Source: an uncultured Acetatifactor sp.
GTDB lineage: Bacteria; Bacillota; Clostridia; Lachnospirales; Lachnospiraceae
Assembly (NCBI GenBank): GCA_910586485.1
Contig: CAJUIA010000006.1
Location: forward strand, 1-64,000
Length of the DNA stretch: 64,000 nt
Direction of reading: 5' to 3'
This document shows positions 50,752 to 59,975 of the stretch, piece after piece (position 1 is the stretch's first letter; each line of letters begins with the position of its first letter). The notes under the pieces were generated by a model. That model was not told the origin of the DNA. It made no database searches and was given only the letters and a program-made list of their open reading frames with translations. A program made the position numbers and the translations under genes.

Positions 50752-51633
50752 GTGATCAGGGGACTGTATGCAGATCCGGATTTGTATTACGAGAACGGGA
50801 ATTGGTTTCTGTACCCCACCACAGACGGATTTCCCCATTGGTCGGGAAATGAATTCTATGTATTTGAAGCGAAGGACGGGAAAGCGTTTCAGAAGACAGG
50901 CAGAATCCTGGATGTGGCGTCTGCAGAAGTGCCCTGGGCGGCAGGATGCGCCTGGGCGCCTTGCATTGCGAAAAAGGGGGATACCTATTATTTCTATTTC
51001 TGTGCCAAGGATAGGAAGGGGGATTCCTGTATAGGCGCTGCGGTGTTGGAGTCTCCCAAGGGACCTTTCCGGGCAATGGACCAGCCCATGGTGACCATGG
51101 AAATGATGAGAGCAAATGGAATTCGGATGTCTCAGACGATCGACCCTTCCGTATACCGGGAAGGGAAAGAATGGTATCTGTTGTTTGGCAACGGTGATGC
51201 GGCCATAGCGAGGCTGTCGGAGGACATGCTGCAGATTGAGGAAGCATCACTTCAGAATCTGGAAGGTCTGAAGGATTTTCGGGAGGCAGTGACTGTTTTC
51301 CGACGGAATGATCTGTATCATTTTACATGGTCCTGTGATGACACGGGGAGCGAGGATTACCATGTAAATTATGGAGTGTCGGATTCTCTGTATGGAAAGG
51401 TGAAGTTCGTCCGCACTATTTTGGAAAAGGATGCAGACCGGAATATTCTGGGGACAGGACATCACAGCATTTTTCAGATGCCGGGAGAAGACAGATATAT
51501 CATAGCGTACCACCGTTTTGCTACGCCCCTTGAGAAATATCCGGAGGGAAAAGGCTGGCATCGGGAGGTGTGCATCGGAGAGACAGTTTTTGATGCGGAT
51601 GGGCTGATTGCGCCGGTGAAGGCGCAGCGGTGA
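50752..51633 (+). CDS. GH43-type glycosidase, second of an in-frame pair (no clear start signal)
   Basis: The frame is the same as that of the preceding GH43, separated only by TAG and the codons for N-P. The family N-terminus normally reads NPVIxGxYADPD; here the codons for N and P lie right after the TAG and the first usable start is GTG (50752). GH43 features: YADPDLYY (catalytic base Asp), CAWAPCIAKKGDTYYFYF, QTIDPSVYREG (pKa-modulating Asp) and HHSIFQMPGEDRYIIAYH. No Shine-Dalgarno precedes GTG. It is either expressed by read-through or re-initiation, or a remnant of a fused gene. Confidence 0.72.
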   Translation: MIRGLYADPDLYYENGNWFLYPTTDGFPHWSGNEFYVFEAKDGKAFQKTGRILDVASAEVPWAAGCAWAPCIAKKGDTYYFYFCAKDRKGDSCIGAAVLESPKGPFRAMDQPMVTMEMMRANGIRMSQTIDPSVYREGKEWYLLFGNGDAAIARLSEDMLQIEEASLQNLEGLKDFREAVTVFRRNDLYHFTWSCDDTGSEDYHVNYGVSDSLYGKVKFVRTILEKDADRNILGTGHHSIFQMPGEDRYIIAYHRFATPLEKYPEGKGWHREVCIGETVFDADGLIAPVKAQR

Positions 51634-51677
51634 TGGTGGGTGACGTATACGGAGCCGGACAGGAAGAAAGGAAGAAA

Positions 51678-53977
51678 ATGGAGCAAAATCGTATTACGAT
51701 TGAGACACGGAAAGAGGGCAGACCCATAGGGGATTTGTTTGGTATCTTTTTTGAGGATTTAAACCACGCCGCGGATGGTGGACTGTATGCGGAGATGGTA
51801 CAGAATCGCTCTTTTGAGTTTGGGGAGATAGATAATCCGTCTTATCATCCGCTGACTGCATGGGAGAAGGTGGAGAGGGACGGAAAGGCAGAGGCTGCCG
51901 TTTGGGAAGGGGATGCGGTAAGCGCCAGGAATCCTCATTATCTCCATATGGATATTCAAAAGCCGGGAGCTGATGTGGGCATCCGGAATTTGGGATTTGG
52001 AAAGGGGATGTGCTTCCGGCTGGGGAAGAAGTACCTTTTTTCCTGTTATGCCAGAAGTGTGGGAGGTGCGGAAAGCTCCATCCGGGTCACCCTGCGGGAT
52101 GGGGAAGATGTCTGTCTTGCGGAGGGGAAATGGACTGCAAAAGGGCAGTGGGAGAAATATACGGCTGTTCTGGAGATTGTAGATAGAGGCGGAGCTTCCG
52201 GGGCAGGAGAAATGGGCTCCGCCCTGACCTGGCGGAGGCTCTGGCAGAGCTGAAGCCCAAGTTTATGCGTTTTCCCGGAGGATGTCTGGTCCACGATGGC
52301 AGCCTGGATGAGAATGCCAGGGATTCCCTGTACCGTTGGAAGAATACATTGGGGGCTTTGGAGGACAGGCCTGCCAGAAGGAGCAACTGGAGGTATAACC
52401 AGACGCTGGGACTGGGGTATTACGAATATTTCCTGTTTTGCGAGGATATTGGCACTAAGCCGGTGCCGATTCTGCCGGCTGCCTATGATCCCCATCATAA
52501 GAGAATGGCTCCCCTGGAGGAACTGGGGCCGTGGATTCAGGAGACCCTGGATCTGATTGAGTTTGCAAACGGAGATGAGACCACACAGTGGGGAGCGGTC
52601 CGGGCAGCTTTGGGGCACAGGGAGCCTTTCGGACTGGAGTATCTGGGGATTGGCAACGAGGAAGTAGGAGAGGGATTTAGAGAGCGTTTCCCCTATTTTG
52701 TAAAAGCAGTAAGGGAGAAGTACCCTGATATTAAGATTATCGGCAGCAGCGGGCCTTTCTGTGCGGGCAGTGAATATGATCTGGGATGGAAATGCGCCAG
52801 GGAGAACGGTGCGGACATTGTGGATGAACATTACTATATGGCGCCGGAGTGGTTTCTGGCCAATATCCATCGCTATGATTCCTTTGGGGAGGCGGCACCC
52901 TATGTATTCTTAGGGGAATATGCCAGCTGCTCGAATACAGGAAAGAGCGCGCTGGCAGAGGCAGCGTTTATGACCGGGCTGCAGAATGCCTGCCATGCAG
53001 TGAAGATGGCATGTTATGCGCCGCTTTTGTGCCACAGGGACTATGTGAATTGGCGGCCCGATATGATCTGGTTTGATAACGGGCAGGTCTGCAGGTCGGT
53101 GAATTATCAGGTACAGAAGCTGTTTATGAACCATCAGGGAGACGAGCTGCTGGGATATGAGCTAGAGACCAATTTGAAGAAAGAGGTATTGGCGGATCTG
53201 GATGCCCGGAAGGAAGGCGCTGTTTATTTCTGGGGAAATGAGGCAAGAGTAGCTTTCTCAGAGATTATTCTGACGAATGAAGATACGGGAGAAGAGATCC
53301 GGTATACAGACCGGGAGGTAAAAGCGGATAAGCTGCCGGTGCTTCTCATGGAAGCTGCCCCACGAAATTTCACCTTGAGATTTCATGCGAAAGAGCTGGA
53401 GGGATTCAAGGGATTTCGGGTGTATTTTGCATGGAAGGATGAGCAGAACCGGATGGGCTGGGTCCTGGGCGGATGGGAGAACCAGGATGCGGCCCTGATG
53501 GAGGAAGTGGACGGAAAGAGCAGTTTCCTGACCCAGAGTCAGTTTTCGGTGGTTTCCGGGCATGATTATGAATTGGAGCTGCGTGTGCGGGGGAGCCGGG
53601 TAGAGGGCTGGATAGACGGGGAGCTGTATCAGTGGACGGAGCTGAAGCCATTGGAGATAGAGCCCTTGTACCTGACGGCCAGCAGGGATAATGGTACGGG
53701 GGATATTATCCTGAAAGCCGTGAACCTGCGGGAAGAGGCTTTTGAGGCGCAGGTTTCGCTTCCTGGTATCATTGCAGAGGAAATGGCCTGTGACGCCTAT
53801 GTATTGCTGGAAGAGGATTGTGTGGAGAGTGCAGAATTTCCGGGCGTAGAGACAGCAGAGATAAGCCGGTATAAGAATGTTGTAGGGCTTGTGGGGGAAG
53901 AGAAGGAGTTTCCAATGTCATTTCCTGGAAGAGCGGTAACGGTACTGCGAATAAAGGATAAAGTTAATCCAGATTGA
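51678..53977 (+). pseudogene. Broken GH51 alpha-L-arabinofuranosidase
   Basis: The first part (51678-52253) encodes the N-terminus FGIFFEDLNHAADGGLYAEM and a carbohydrate-binding-like domain, then runs off into an unrelated end. The second part (open from 52187, first ATG 52265) resumes in another frame with GRRNGLRPDLAEAL, RFPGGCLVHDGSLDENARDS, acid/base Glu in GIGNEEVGEG and nucleophile Glu in VFLGEYAS. Roughly two to three dozen residues that normally precede GRRNG are missing, so a deletion with frameshift is likely rather than a single-base error. The C-terminal half carries the usual beta domain with an extra LamG-like insertion. Confidence 0.78.
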
Positions 53978-54044
53978 AAAAGTCAGAGACTTTGTTGATA
54001 ATGTAGTATATCCAAAAGCAAAATGAATATTATTAACATTTTAA

Positions 54045-54083
54045 GGGGCAGGTACAGTCATTTCGGAATGTATCTGCCTTTTT
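54045..54083 (+). terminator. Rho-independent terminator after the GH51 remnant
   Basis: GGCAGGTACA (54047-54056) pairs with TGTATCTGCC (54069-54078) with one G-U pair, followed by T5. The rest of 53978-54219 shows no gene. Confidence 0.8.
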
Positions 54084-54219
54084 ACGGGAATGAGCAGTAA
54101 TAAGATGCAAAAAGCTTTGGACATATAAATTCCTCAAAATCGTCGCGCGGTAATGAAAAGACTGTGTTATACTGAATTTGCTTCGAAGCAATACTGACAG
54201 GAGGTGAACGGCAAGCCAT

Positions 54220-54657
54220 ATGAACTATATTTTGATCTGGTCTGTGTGCACCTTTGTGGAAAGCCATGTGCAGGAGGAAATCCCTATGGAAGAGCTTGTG
54301 CGTCAGACCGGTTTTTCCCTGGCGCATATCCGGGATGTGTTCCGAAGGTGTACCGGAAAGCCGTTGTCCCGGTATGTGCAGGAGCGAAAAATCGCCAATG
54401 CGGCCAGAGAGCTTCTGGACACGGACAGGACAATCCTTGACATTGCAGTACATTATGGATTTTCCGGCAGAACAGTATTTTCCAGGGTTTTCCGGCGGCA
54501 TACCGGATATACGCCCTCCCGGTTTCGCGCGGAGGCCCCTGTGCTTGGGCGGGTACGGCTCTGCGCGGGAGTATACGGTGTATCGCTTCCGCAGAGGCGG
54601 GAAGATGGCGGCGACGGCTGTACTGCGAAGACTGGCGAATTGAGCAAAGATGATTGA
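54220..54657 (+). CDS. Short AraC-type transcriptional regulator
   Basis: 145 residues with a complete two-HTH AraC DNA-binding domain and no N-terminal sensor: first HTH EIPMEELVRQTGFSLAHIRDVF, second ILDIAVHYGFSGRTVFSRVF, ending GYTPSRFR. About 35 C-terminal residues are unrelated to the family. The best ribosome site, GGAGG, is some 15 bases from the ATG, longer than ideal. It is followed by two papain-fold-like genes, the arrangement seen for AraC/BtrH-like pairs; the partner proteins may supply the sensing function. Confidence 0.8.
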   Translation: MNYILIWSVCTFVESHVQEEIPMEELVRQTGFSLAHIRDVFRRCTGKPLSRYVQERKIANAARELLDTDRTILDIAVHYGFSGRTVFSRVFRRHTGYTPSRFRAEAPVLGRVRLCAGVYGVSLPQRREDGGDGCTAKTGELSKDD

Positions 54658-54708
54658 GATTCAAAATACGAGAAATTAATTCCGAGGAAATAAAGGAGAA
54701 AATAAAAT

Positions 54709-55764
54709 ATGGAAAAACAAGACAATGCAATTTTATACGGTGTTCCCAAGGTTGCCTATGGACAGGACGGATGCACCCCTTTTCCCATGTGTATCCAATC
54801 CTGTGCAAAGTATCTGGGACTGCGCGTTGACTATACCAGGGCCATGGCCGAGAGTGGTGCTGCTTTTCGGCTTGCCTGGAATACCGATTGCTGGGACGGC
54901 GGCAATGTGGATGCCGTATTTACCTTTGACGATCCGGACAAGGTGTTCCGCTGCGGTATGCGGGCCATGGAGCGGGAATTAAAGTTCCTGAAACGCACGC
55001 CGGAGACGAAAAAACAGGATTTCACGGACTTCATCTGCAGGGAAATTGATACAGGAAACCCGGTCATTGCCTTAGGTATCATAGGCCCGCCGGAGGCCTG
55101 CGTGATAGCCGGTTATCGGGAAGGCGGCAACGTATTGATGGGTTGGAATGTGTTTCAGGAATATCCGGAATATCAGGGAAGCGTCCGGTTTGAGGAAAAC
55201 GGCTATTTTCTCACCGGGGACTGGTGGGAAAATCCTGAAACAATCGCCCTGATCGCTACCGGCACGGAAAGCCTGCCCCCGCTCACCCCAAGAGAAACGA
55301 TCCGGAACGCGGCGGAGGCTCTGGCGGGGCGCATGTGCGAAAATTATGCCAAGGGCATCCTGGCTTATGATGCCTGGAAGAGCGCCCTGCTGTGTGATCG
55401 GGACTTTCCGGCCGATGCCGTCCTTCCCCTGCTGGTGGAACGCATGATGTGTCATGGGGATGCCATGGACTGCCTCTCCGACGGGCGAAGCCACGGGGCA
55501 AAGTACCTGCGCAGACTGGCGGAACAGCATCCTGAAATGGCCCCTGGGCTGAATGCCGCTGCCGGAGAGCTGGAGGGGATCGTGGAAATCATCTGGAAAG
55601 AAATGATTCCCGTCCTGGGCGGCTGGGAGCGGGGCGAGGCACAGATGCGCCAGCTGGCTAAGACAGAGAACCGCCGTCTGTTCGCCGGGCAGATTGAACG
55701 GATGAAGGCTCATGATGAGCGGGCGTATAACTATATCTGCAAATTTTTGGATGGTAATAGCTGA
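54709..55764 (+). CDS. BtrH N-terminal / C39-like papain-fold protein
   Basis: 351 residues, cytoplasmic. The N-terminal half shows the butirosin-BtrH/C39-like arrangement: CTPFPMCIQSCAKYLG (candidate catalytic Cys region), AFRLAWNTDCWDGGNVD and PVIALGIIGPPEACVIAGYREGG, ending with GWNVFQ. The C-terminal half is helical with a four-helix look (ENYAKGILAYDAWKSALL). Such proteins are acyl or peptide transfer/hydrolysis folds whose reactions are mostly unknown. Ideal AAAGGAG before the ATG. It directly follows the AraC-type gene. Confidence 0.7.
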   Translation: MEKQDNAILYGVPKVAYGQDGCTPFPMCIQSCAKYLGLRVDYTRAMAESGAAFRLAWNTDCWDGGNVDAVFTFDDPDKVFRCGMRAMERELKFLKRTPETKKQDFTDFICREIDTGNPVIALGIIGPPEACVIAGYREGGNVLMGWNVFQEYPEYQGSVRFEENGYFLTGDWWENPETIALIATGTESLPPLTPRETIRNAAEALAGRMCENYAKGILAYDAWKSALLCDRDFPADAVLPLLVERMMCHGDAMDCLSDGRSHGAKYLRRLAEQHPEMAPGLNAAAGELEGIVEIIWKEMIPVLGGWERGEAQMRQLAKTENRRLFAGQIERMKAHDERAYNYICKFLDGNS

Positions 55765-55790
55765 AGCAAAATACTTATGGAGGAATTCAT

Positions 55791-56873
55791 ATGGCAAAAA
55801 GTATTGAAAATATTGTTTCCTTCCCTGTAAACGCACAGAGGAACTCGTTTTTTGGCGCCCTTTCTTCTATTCTTTTATATCGGAATCATTACACGGAGGA
55901 CTCTCCTTTTTTCTGTGGCAAATACCAGCGCAGCTGTATACGATGCGGCGGCTGCGGAGATGATCTGTTTATTCATAAGCATCACCTGGGGATCTATCAA
56001 TATTTGATCACAGTAACGGGCTGCGCGTACTTTTGGGTAGATCAGGAAATCGGTAATTCGTATGAAAAGCAGTACATAGCCGGCGAATTCTCCGAGACCG
56101 CTTTGGACCGGCTGTCCCTGGCTTTACAGGTATCCGGCTATCACTATGATTCAATGCAAAAAGGTACGGAAGAAAAAGTCCTGTTTGACAGGATCAAGCA
56201 GTCAATCGAGGATAAAAGGCCGGTCTTAATTAAGCTGGGGCTCGGTGATTTGTGGGCAGTGATAACGGGGTACGATGAAGAGAAGAAGTTTCCCTGTTTA
56301 ATGAAATTCCGCCATTCGCCGCAGCCAAATAAGGATTGGTATCATAAGCTCAGCAATCTTGTTTTTATAACAGATAAATACGACAGCCCGATTTCCTTGC
56401 CGGAAGCTTTAGATCATATGATTCGTCACTTAAATACCGGCAGCAGGAATAAGCTGGAACAAAAAATAATTCAAAAGCTGGAAACGGAAGCGGACGGAAA
56501 AAAGCTTGGCATGTGGTTAAACAGGCTAAACGGTCTGGCCATAGAAACAAGGTGGCACGCGTCGGAATGTTACCGGAACACTTTAGCACCTATGTCTGAC
56601 AGCGAGAGGTATAAAAAACTTCTTTTGCAGGCCGCCGATTTACATTTGCGTTTTCATGATCAGGCATGGCAGGTTTGGGCGCTTTTAGGCGTAACGCCGC
56701 AGACGCATTATTGTATCCCCGGCAATATTAATGAATTATTGGACAAACCATCTGTCAGAGCAGAGCTTAAAGCGCTGTTTCAGGAGTTATTTGCCATAGA
56801 CCGTCAGGTGTCTGAGTTACTGCAGGAATGCTTCAACCTGGTCCGTGACGAAAGCAACCAGCTTTTTAAATAA
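55791..56873 (+). CDS. Second BtrH/C39-like protein, Cys-rich N-terminus
   Basis: 360 residues; not closely similar to its neighbour but with the same plan. The first half contains FFGALSSILLYRN, a Cys cluster CIRCGGCGDD near residue 50, and IEDKRPVLIKLGLGDLWAVITGYDEE, which matches the end of a papain-like fold. The second half is helical (QAADLHLRFHDQAWQVWALLG). A clean GGAGG lies upstream, 26 bases after the previous stop, so the two are cotranscribed with the AraC gene. Function unknown; possibly a paralogous partner. Confidence 0.6.
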   Translation: MAKSIENIVSFPVNAQRNSFFGALSSILLYRNHYTEDSPFFCGKYQRSCIRCGGCGDDLFIHKHHLGIYQYLITVTGCAYFWVDQEIGNSYEKQYIAGEFSETALDRLSLALQVSGYHYDSMQKGTEEKVLFDRIKQSIEDKRPVLIKLGLGDLWAVITGYDEEKKFPCLMKFRHSPQPNKDWYHKLSNLVFITDKYDSPISLPEALDHMIRHLNTGSRNKLEQKIIQKLETEADGKKLGMWLNRLNGLAIETRWHASECYRNTLAPMSDSERYKKLLLQAADLHLRFHDQAWQVWALLGVTPQTHYCIPGNINELLDKPSVRAELKALFQELFAIDRQVSELLQECFNLVRDESNQLFK

Positions 56874-56889
56874 TATTTATCATACAATA

Positions 56890-57573
56890 TCACGATAAAT
56901 GCACGGTCAGGGCAATAGCGGCCAGGGCGGTCGTATTGCTGAAAATGTGGGAGACAGTGCTGACCAGACAGTTGCCGGATTTGCGATAAACAATGGTATA
57001 GATTATGCTGTCGATGAAGATTGTGGCGACATCATAAAACACAAGACCGGCATTCCCGGCGGCAATGTGCCCGGCGGCAAAGGTCACGGACGAAACCACT
57101 GCACAGAGCCAGAAGGGAAATATTTTCATGGCTTTGCCGGCGAAGAAACCGCGAAAGGCGATTTCTTCGCCTAAGGCCGCAATGATGAGCTGACCGATCA
57201 GCAGCGGTATTTTGTCAAAGGACAGCATGGAGCTTGTCCGTCCCAGTATATGAGATGTAAATTCTTTACCAAAAATCAGGGTTCCCCCAGCATGAGTCGC
57301 GATGACGCTCACAATCGGCAGCAGCATCCAAAGAAGCACGCCCGGCTTTTTCATATCTTCAAAAACTGTTTTGAAGCGCAGTCCTGATTCGGCGCCTTTT
57401 GTTTTGGCCAGGGCTTCTACGAGAAAGAAGCAGGCGATACCGACAAACACAGCGTATCCTGCGATCTGTGATGAGGGCACTGCCTTTGTTAGAGTCAATA
57501 AAATCATGGCAGTGATGCCAATGATTGTGAAAACAGTACTTTTGTCCGTTGTGATAGACGTTAATTTTCTCAT
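56890..57573 (-). CDS. CPBP-family intramembrane glutamic protease
   Basis: 227 residues with six or seven membrane helices. CPBP motifs: EEIAFRGFFAGK (motif 1, Glu-Glu-x3-Arg), the histidine of AAGHIAAGN and the motif-4 histidine SHIFSN. Members are ABI/CAAX-type proteases that cleave prenylated or membrane proteins, including bacteriocin-immunity types. Its start overlaps the TetR stop by four bases (ATGA), so TetR and the protease are one unit. Confidence 0.88.
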   Translation of the reverse strand: MRKLTSITTDKSTVFTIIGITAMILLTLTKAVPSSQIAGYAVFVGIACFFLVEALAKTKGAESGLRFKTVFEDMKKPGVLLWMLLPIVSVIATHAGGTLIFGKEFTSHILGRTSSMLSFDKIPLLIGQLIIAALGEEIAFRGFFAGKAMKIFPFWLCAVVSSVTFAAGHIAAGNAGLVFYDVATIFIDSIIYTIVYRKSGNCLVSTVSHIFSNTTALAAIALTVHLS

Positions 57574-58142
57574 GATTTTTCCTCCTGTATTGCCAATACC
57601 GCACCTGTGTATACTCGTTTTAAGTGCGCGGCTATCAGCTTTTCGTCATATTCTAAGGAATTGTTTGCAAAAATGCTGGCATACCCATGCACGAACATGG
57701 CAAGGGTTATAAAAATTTCTTTTGTCTGTTCCATATTCATGCCCATTTCTTTCTGCATTGCGGAAAGAACGGGTATCAGCTCGGCGGAATTGATCATTTC
57801 GGGCAGACTGTTTTCGGCGATAAATCCTGATTGAAAAAGAAAGCGGAACAAATAAGGCTCTTCTCTGGCGAAGCGGATATAGTTCAGGCCAATTCCAAGC
57901 ATAAAGTCTTGCTGTGTCTTCGGAATGCTCAGCAGATATTCCGTATGATATTCATCAGCTTTTTGATAAGCAGCTTTTTTGAGTGCCGCAATCGTTGCAA
58001 AATGGTACATCACGGGCTGGGTGGAACAATGTAACGTTTGGGACACGGTTCTGGCATTAATATTTTCAGCGCCTGTTTTACGGGCAACCTCAAAAGCGGC
58101 GGTAATCACCATATCTTTTGTAATCTTGGCTTTTGGCGGCAT
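57570..58142 (-). CDS. TetR-family transcriptional repressor
   Basis: 190 residues. The N-terminal helix-turn-helix shows ITKDMVITAAFEVARKTGAENINARTVSQTLHCSTQPVMYHF; the remainder is a helical ligand/dimer domain. It is the first gene of the TetR-CPBP operon. A 24-bp dyad upstream probably is its operator, so it likely represses its own operon and, through it, the protease. Confidence 0.9.
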   Translation of the reverse strand: MPPKAKITKDMVITAAFEVARKTGAENINARTVSQTLHCSTQPVMYHFATIAALKKAAYQKADEYHTEYLLSIPKTQQDFMLGIGLNYIRFAREEPYLFRFLFQSGFIAENSLPEMINSAELIPVLSAMQKEMGMNMEQTKEIFITLAMFVHGYASIFANNSLEYDEKLIAAHLKRVYTGAVLAIQEEKS

Positions 58143-58163
58143 AGTGTATTCCTTTTATTTAAT

Positions 58164-58219
58164 AATTGAAGTTATATAACTATAATTATATTATAAGGTG
58201 CAAAGTTGGATTTTGTCAA
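58164..58219 (-). promoter_or_regulatory. TetR-CPBP promoter and dyad operator
   Basis: Minus strand: TTGACA (58214-58219), an 18-base spacer, TATAAT (58190-58195). A dyad with core AGTTATATAACT and AATT flanks (58164-58187) lies at the transcription start, the expected place for a TetR operator. Confidence 0.75.
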
Positions 58220-58298
58220 TCATTAAATATAGATGTTTTTACAGGCATTGCCAGGCTGTGGCAACTACTCAGACACTCCCGTAATCGAGTAACAGGCG

Positions 58299-58314
58299 AC
58301 AGACGGCCGTCTGT
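58299..58314. promoter_or_regulatory. Perfect 16-bp GC-rich palindrome
   Basis: ACAGACGGCCGTCTGT is fully self-complementary, in an otherwise AT-rich 309-bp gap (58143-58451) between tetR and the dGTPase, 25 bases upstream of the dGTPase -35 box. Confidence 0.6.
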
Positions 58315-58338
58315 TGGGGCTGAACTGCATCTATTGTA

Positions 58339-58367
58339 TTGTAGAGAAGATTATTGTGTGTTATACT
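58339..58367 (+). promoter_or_regulatory. Candidate dGTPase promoter
   Basis: TTGTAG (58339-58344), a 17-base spacer and TATACT (58362-58367), about 85 bases before the ATG. Confidence 0.6.
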
Positions 58368-58451
58368 ACTATAAGAAAATTATAAATTACATATGAACTG
58401 ACTTTGCATGTTTATAGCATGCTGCCATGCAGTCGGGGCAGGAGGATGAAG

Positions 58452-59915
58452 ATGGACTGGAAGAAATTGCTGTCGTCACAGACACAGGTGGAAAGAGAAA
58501 AGGAGCCGGACTACTTTAATAAATATCCGATCAGCGACCTGGAAAAGGATTATAAGGCAATTATTTCCAGCTCGGCTTTTCGCAGACTGCAGGATAAGAC
58601 ACAGGTATTTCCCCTGGATAAAAGCGACTTTGTCAGAACTCGTCTGACACATTCCGTGGAGGTGTCTACAATAGCCCGTCAGCTGGGAATCATGATTACC
58701 AGAACTACGGAGCACCTGAAACCGGAATTTGTAAAAAATGAAAACGATGAGAGAGAAAAGATTCCCTCCATTTTATCCTGCGCAGGATTACTGCATGACC
58801 TGGGAAATCCGCCCTTTGGACATTTTGGGGAAGTGGTTATCGGCGAATGGTTTCAGAAGGAACTGGAAAAGGAAGAATTTACCTATCAGGGTAATCCCGT
58901 TAAAAATATCATCAGTGAACAAATGCGTAATGATTTATGTCACTTTGAAGGAAATGCTCAGGCTTTGCGGATTTTGTCAAAAATATCCAATAAGGAGACC
59001 AGCCATGAGATTAATCTGACCAACGGGGTCATCAGTGCACTGATAAAATACCCGGTAGATTCCCTGCATTATACCGATAGCGATGACGAAGATATAAGAA
59101 AGCATAAGCTGGGCTATTTCCATGCGGAAGAAGAGAGCTTCTATAAGATTGCAAGGGAAACAGGAACTCTGCTGGAGCATGGTGAAGTGGCTCGTCATCC
59201 GCTGGCCTATTTGATGGAAGCAGCGGATGATATAGCATATTCCACGGCGGATCTGGAGGATGCTTATAAGAAGGAATTGTTTACACTGAATGAGTTCATT
59301 GATTTCTTTGAAGGGGAAATAAAAGGAACGCGCCATGAAGAGGATAAGGTCAGATTATTGATTGATGATTTGAAGGAAAGGAAGGAAAAGGCGGAGAGCA
59401 TCAAAACAGAATGTGTGACAGAAGCGTATATGATTGCTTTCCAAAATTGGATGGATTTTGTCAGACAATGGTTTATGTATTGCGTTGCCTACAGCTTTTC
59501 AAAGAATTATCAGGAAATCATGAACGGGACATATAATAAAGAGCTGATAGCAGAAACCTTTCACGGTCCGTCGATGAAGATTTTGAAGAAGGTCATGAAA
59601 AAGTATGTTTACATTGACCCGGAGATTATGAAGCTGGAGCTGTCGGCGCAGAAAATTATCTCTGCCTTGCTGGATGATTTTATATATGCCGTGATTTACT
59701 TTGATGAAAAGACGGAAGGATATAAACAGACCCCAAAGGATAAAAAATTGTGCGGTTTGATCCCGGAAAATCTGCGTGAAGATTATTTTCATGCAAAAAC
59801 GGATGACGAGGCCTGTAATTTGTATTTGAGATTTTTGATGGTAACGGATTTTATAAGCGGGATGACCGACTCTTATGCGAAGAATCTGTATCAGGAGCTG
59901 AATGGGATTAAGTGA
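58452..59915 (+). CDS. dgt: Deoxyguanosinetriphosphate triphosphohydrolase-like protein (dGTPase)
   Basis: About 487 residues from the ATG at 58452 (AGGAGG ends six bases before; another ATG at 58446 overlaps the ribosome site). HD-domain enzyme that removes the triphosphate from dGTP or related dNTPs. Visible are AFRRLQDKTQVFP, TRLTHSVEVSTIARQLG (first His), LLHDLGNPPFGHFGE (HD pair) and the later Asp in MEAADDIAYSTADLEDA. The length matches longer dgt proteins. Role: dNTP pool control, often also phage defence. Confidence 0.93.
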   Translation: MDWKKLLSSQTQVEREKEPDYFNKYPISDLEKDYKAIISSSAFRRLQDKTQVFPLDKSDFVRTRLTHSVEVSTIARQLGIMITRTTEHLKPEFVKNENDEREKIPSILSCAGLLHDLGNPPFGHFGEVVIGEWFQKELEKEEFTYQGNPVKNIISEQMRNDLCHFEGNAQALRILSKISNKETSHEINLTNGVISALIKYPVDSLHYTDSDDEDIRKHKLGYFHAEEESFYKIARETGTLLEHGEVARHPLAYLMEAADDIAYSTADLEDAYKKELFTLNEFIDFFEGEIKGTRHEEDKVRLLIDDLKERKEKAESIKTECVTEAYMIAFQNWMDFVRQWFMYCVAYSFSKNYQEIMNGTYNKELIAETFHGPSMKILKKVMKKYVYIDPEIMKLELSAQKIISALLDDFIYAVIYFDEKTEGYKQTPKDKKLCGLIPENLREDYFHAKTDDEACNLYLRFLMVTDFISGMTDSYAKNLYQELNGIK

Positions 59916-59975
59916 AGATTTGTTATTGATGCAGGGGCGAGGCCAAAGGATCAGACTTTTGGCACAGGAGGAAGT

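Noticed and set aside
54204..54260. Frameshift near the start of the AraC-type gene (GTG at 54204 in another frame)
   Set aside because: The GTG overlaps the Shine-Dalgarno itself, and the ATG frame already gives a plausible first helix; not enough to call a frameshift.
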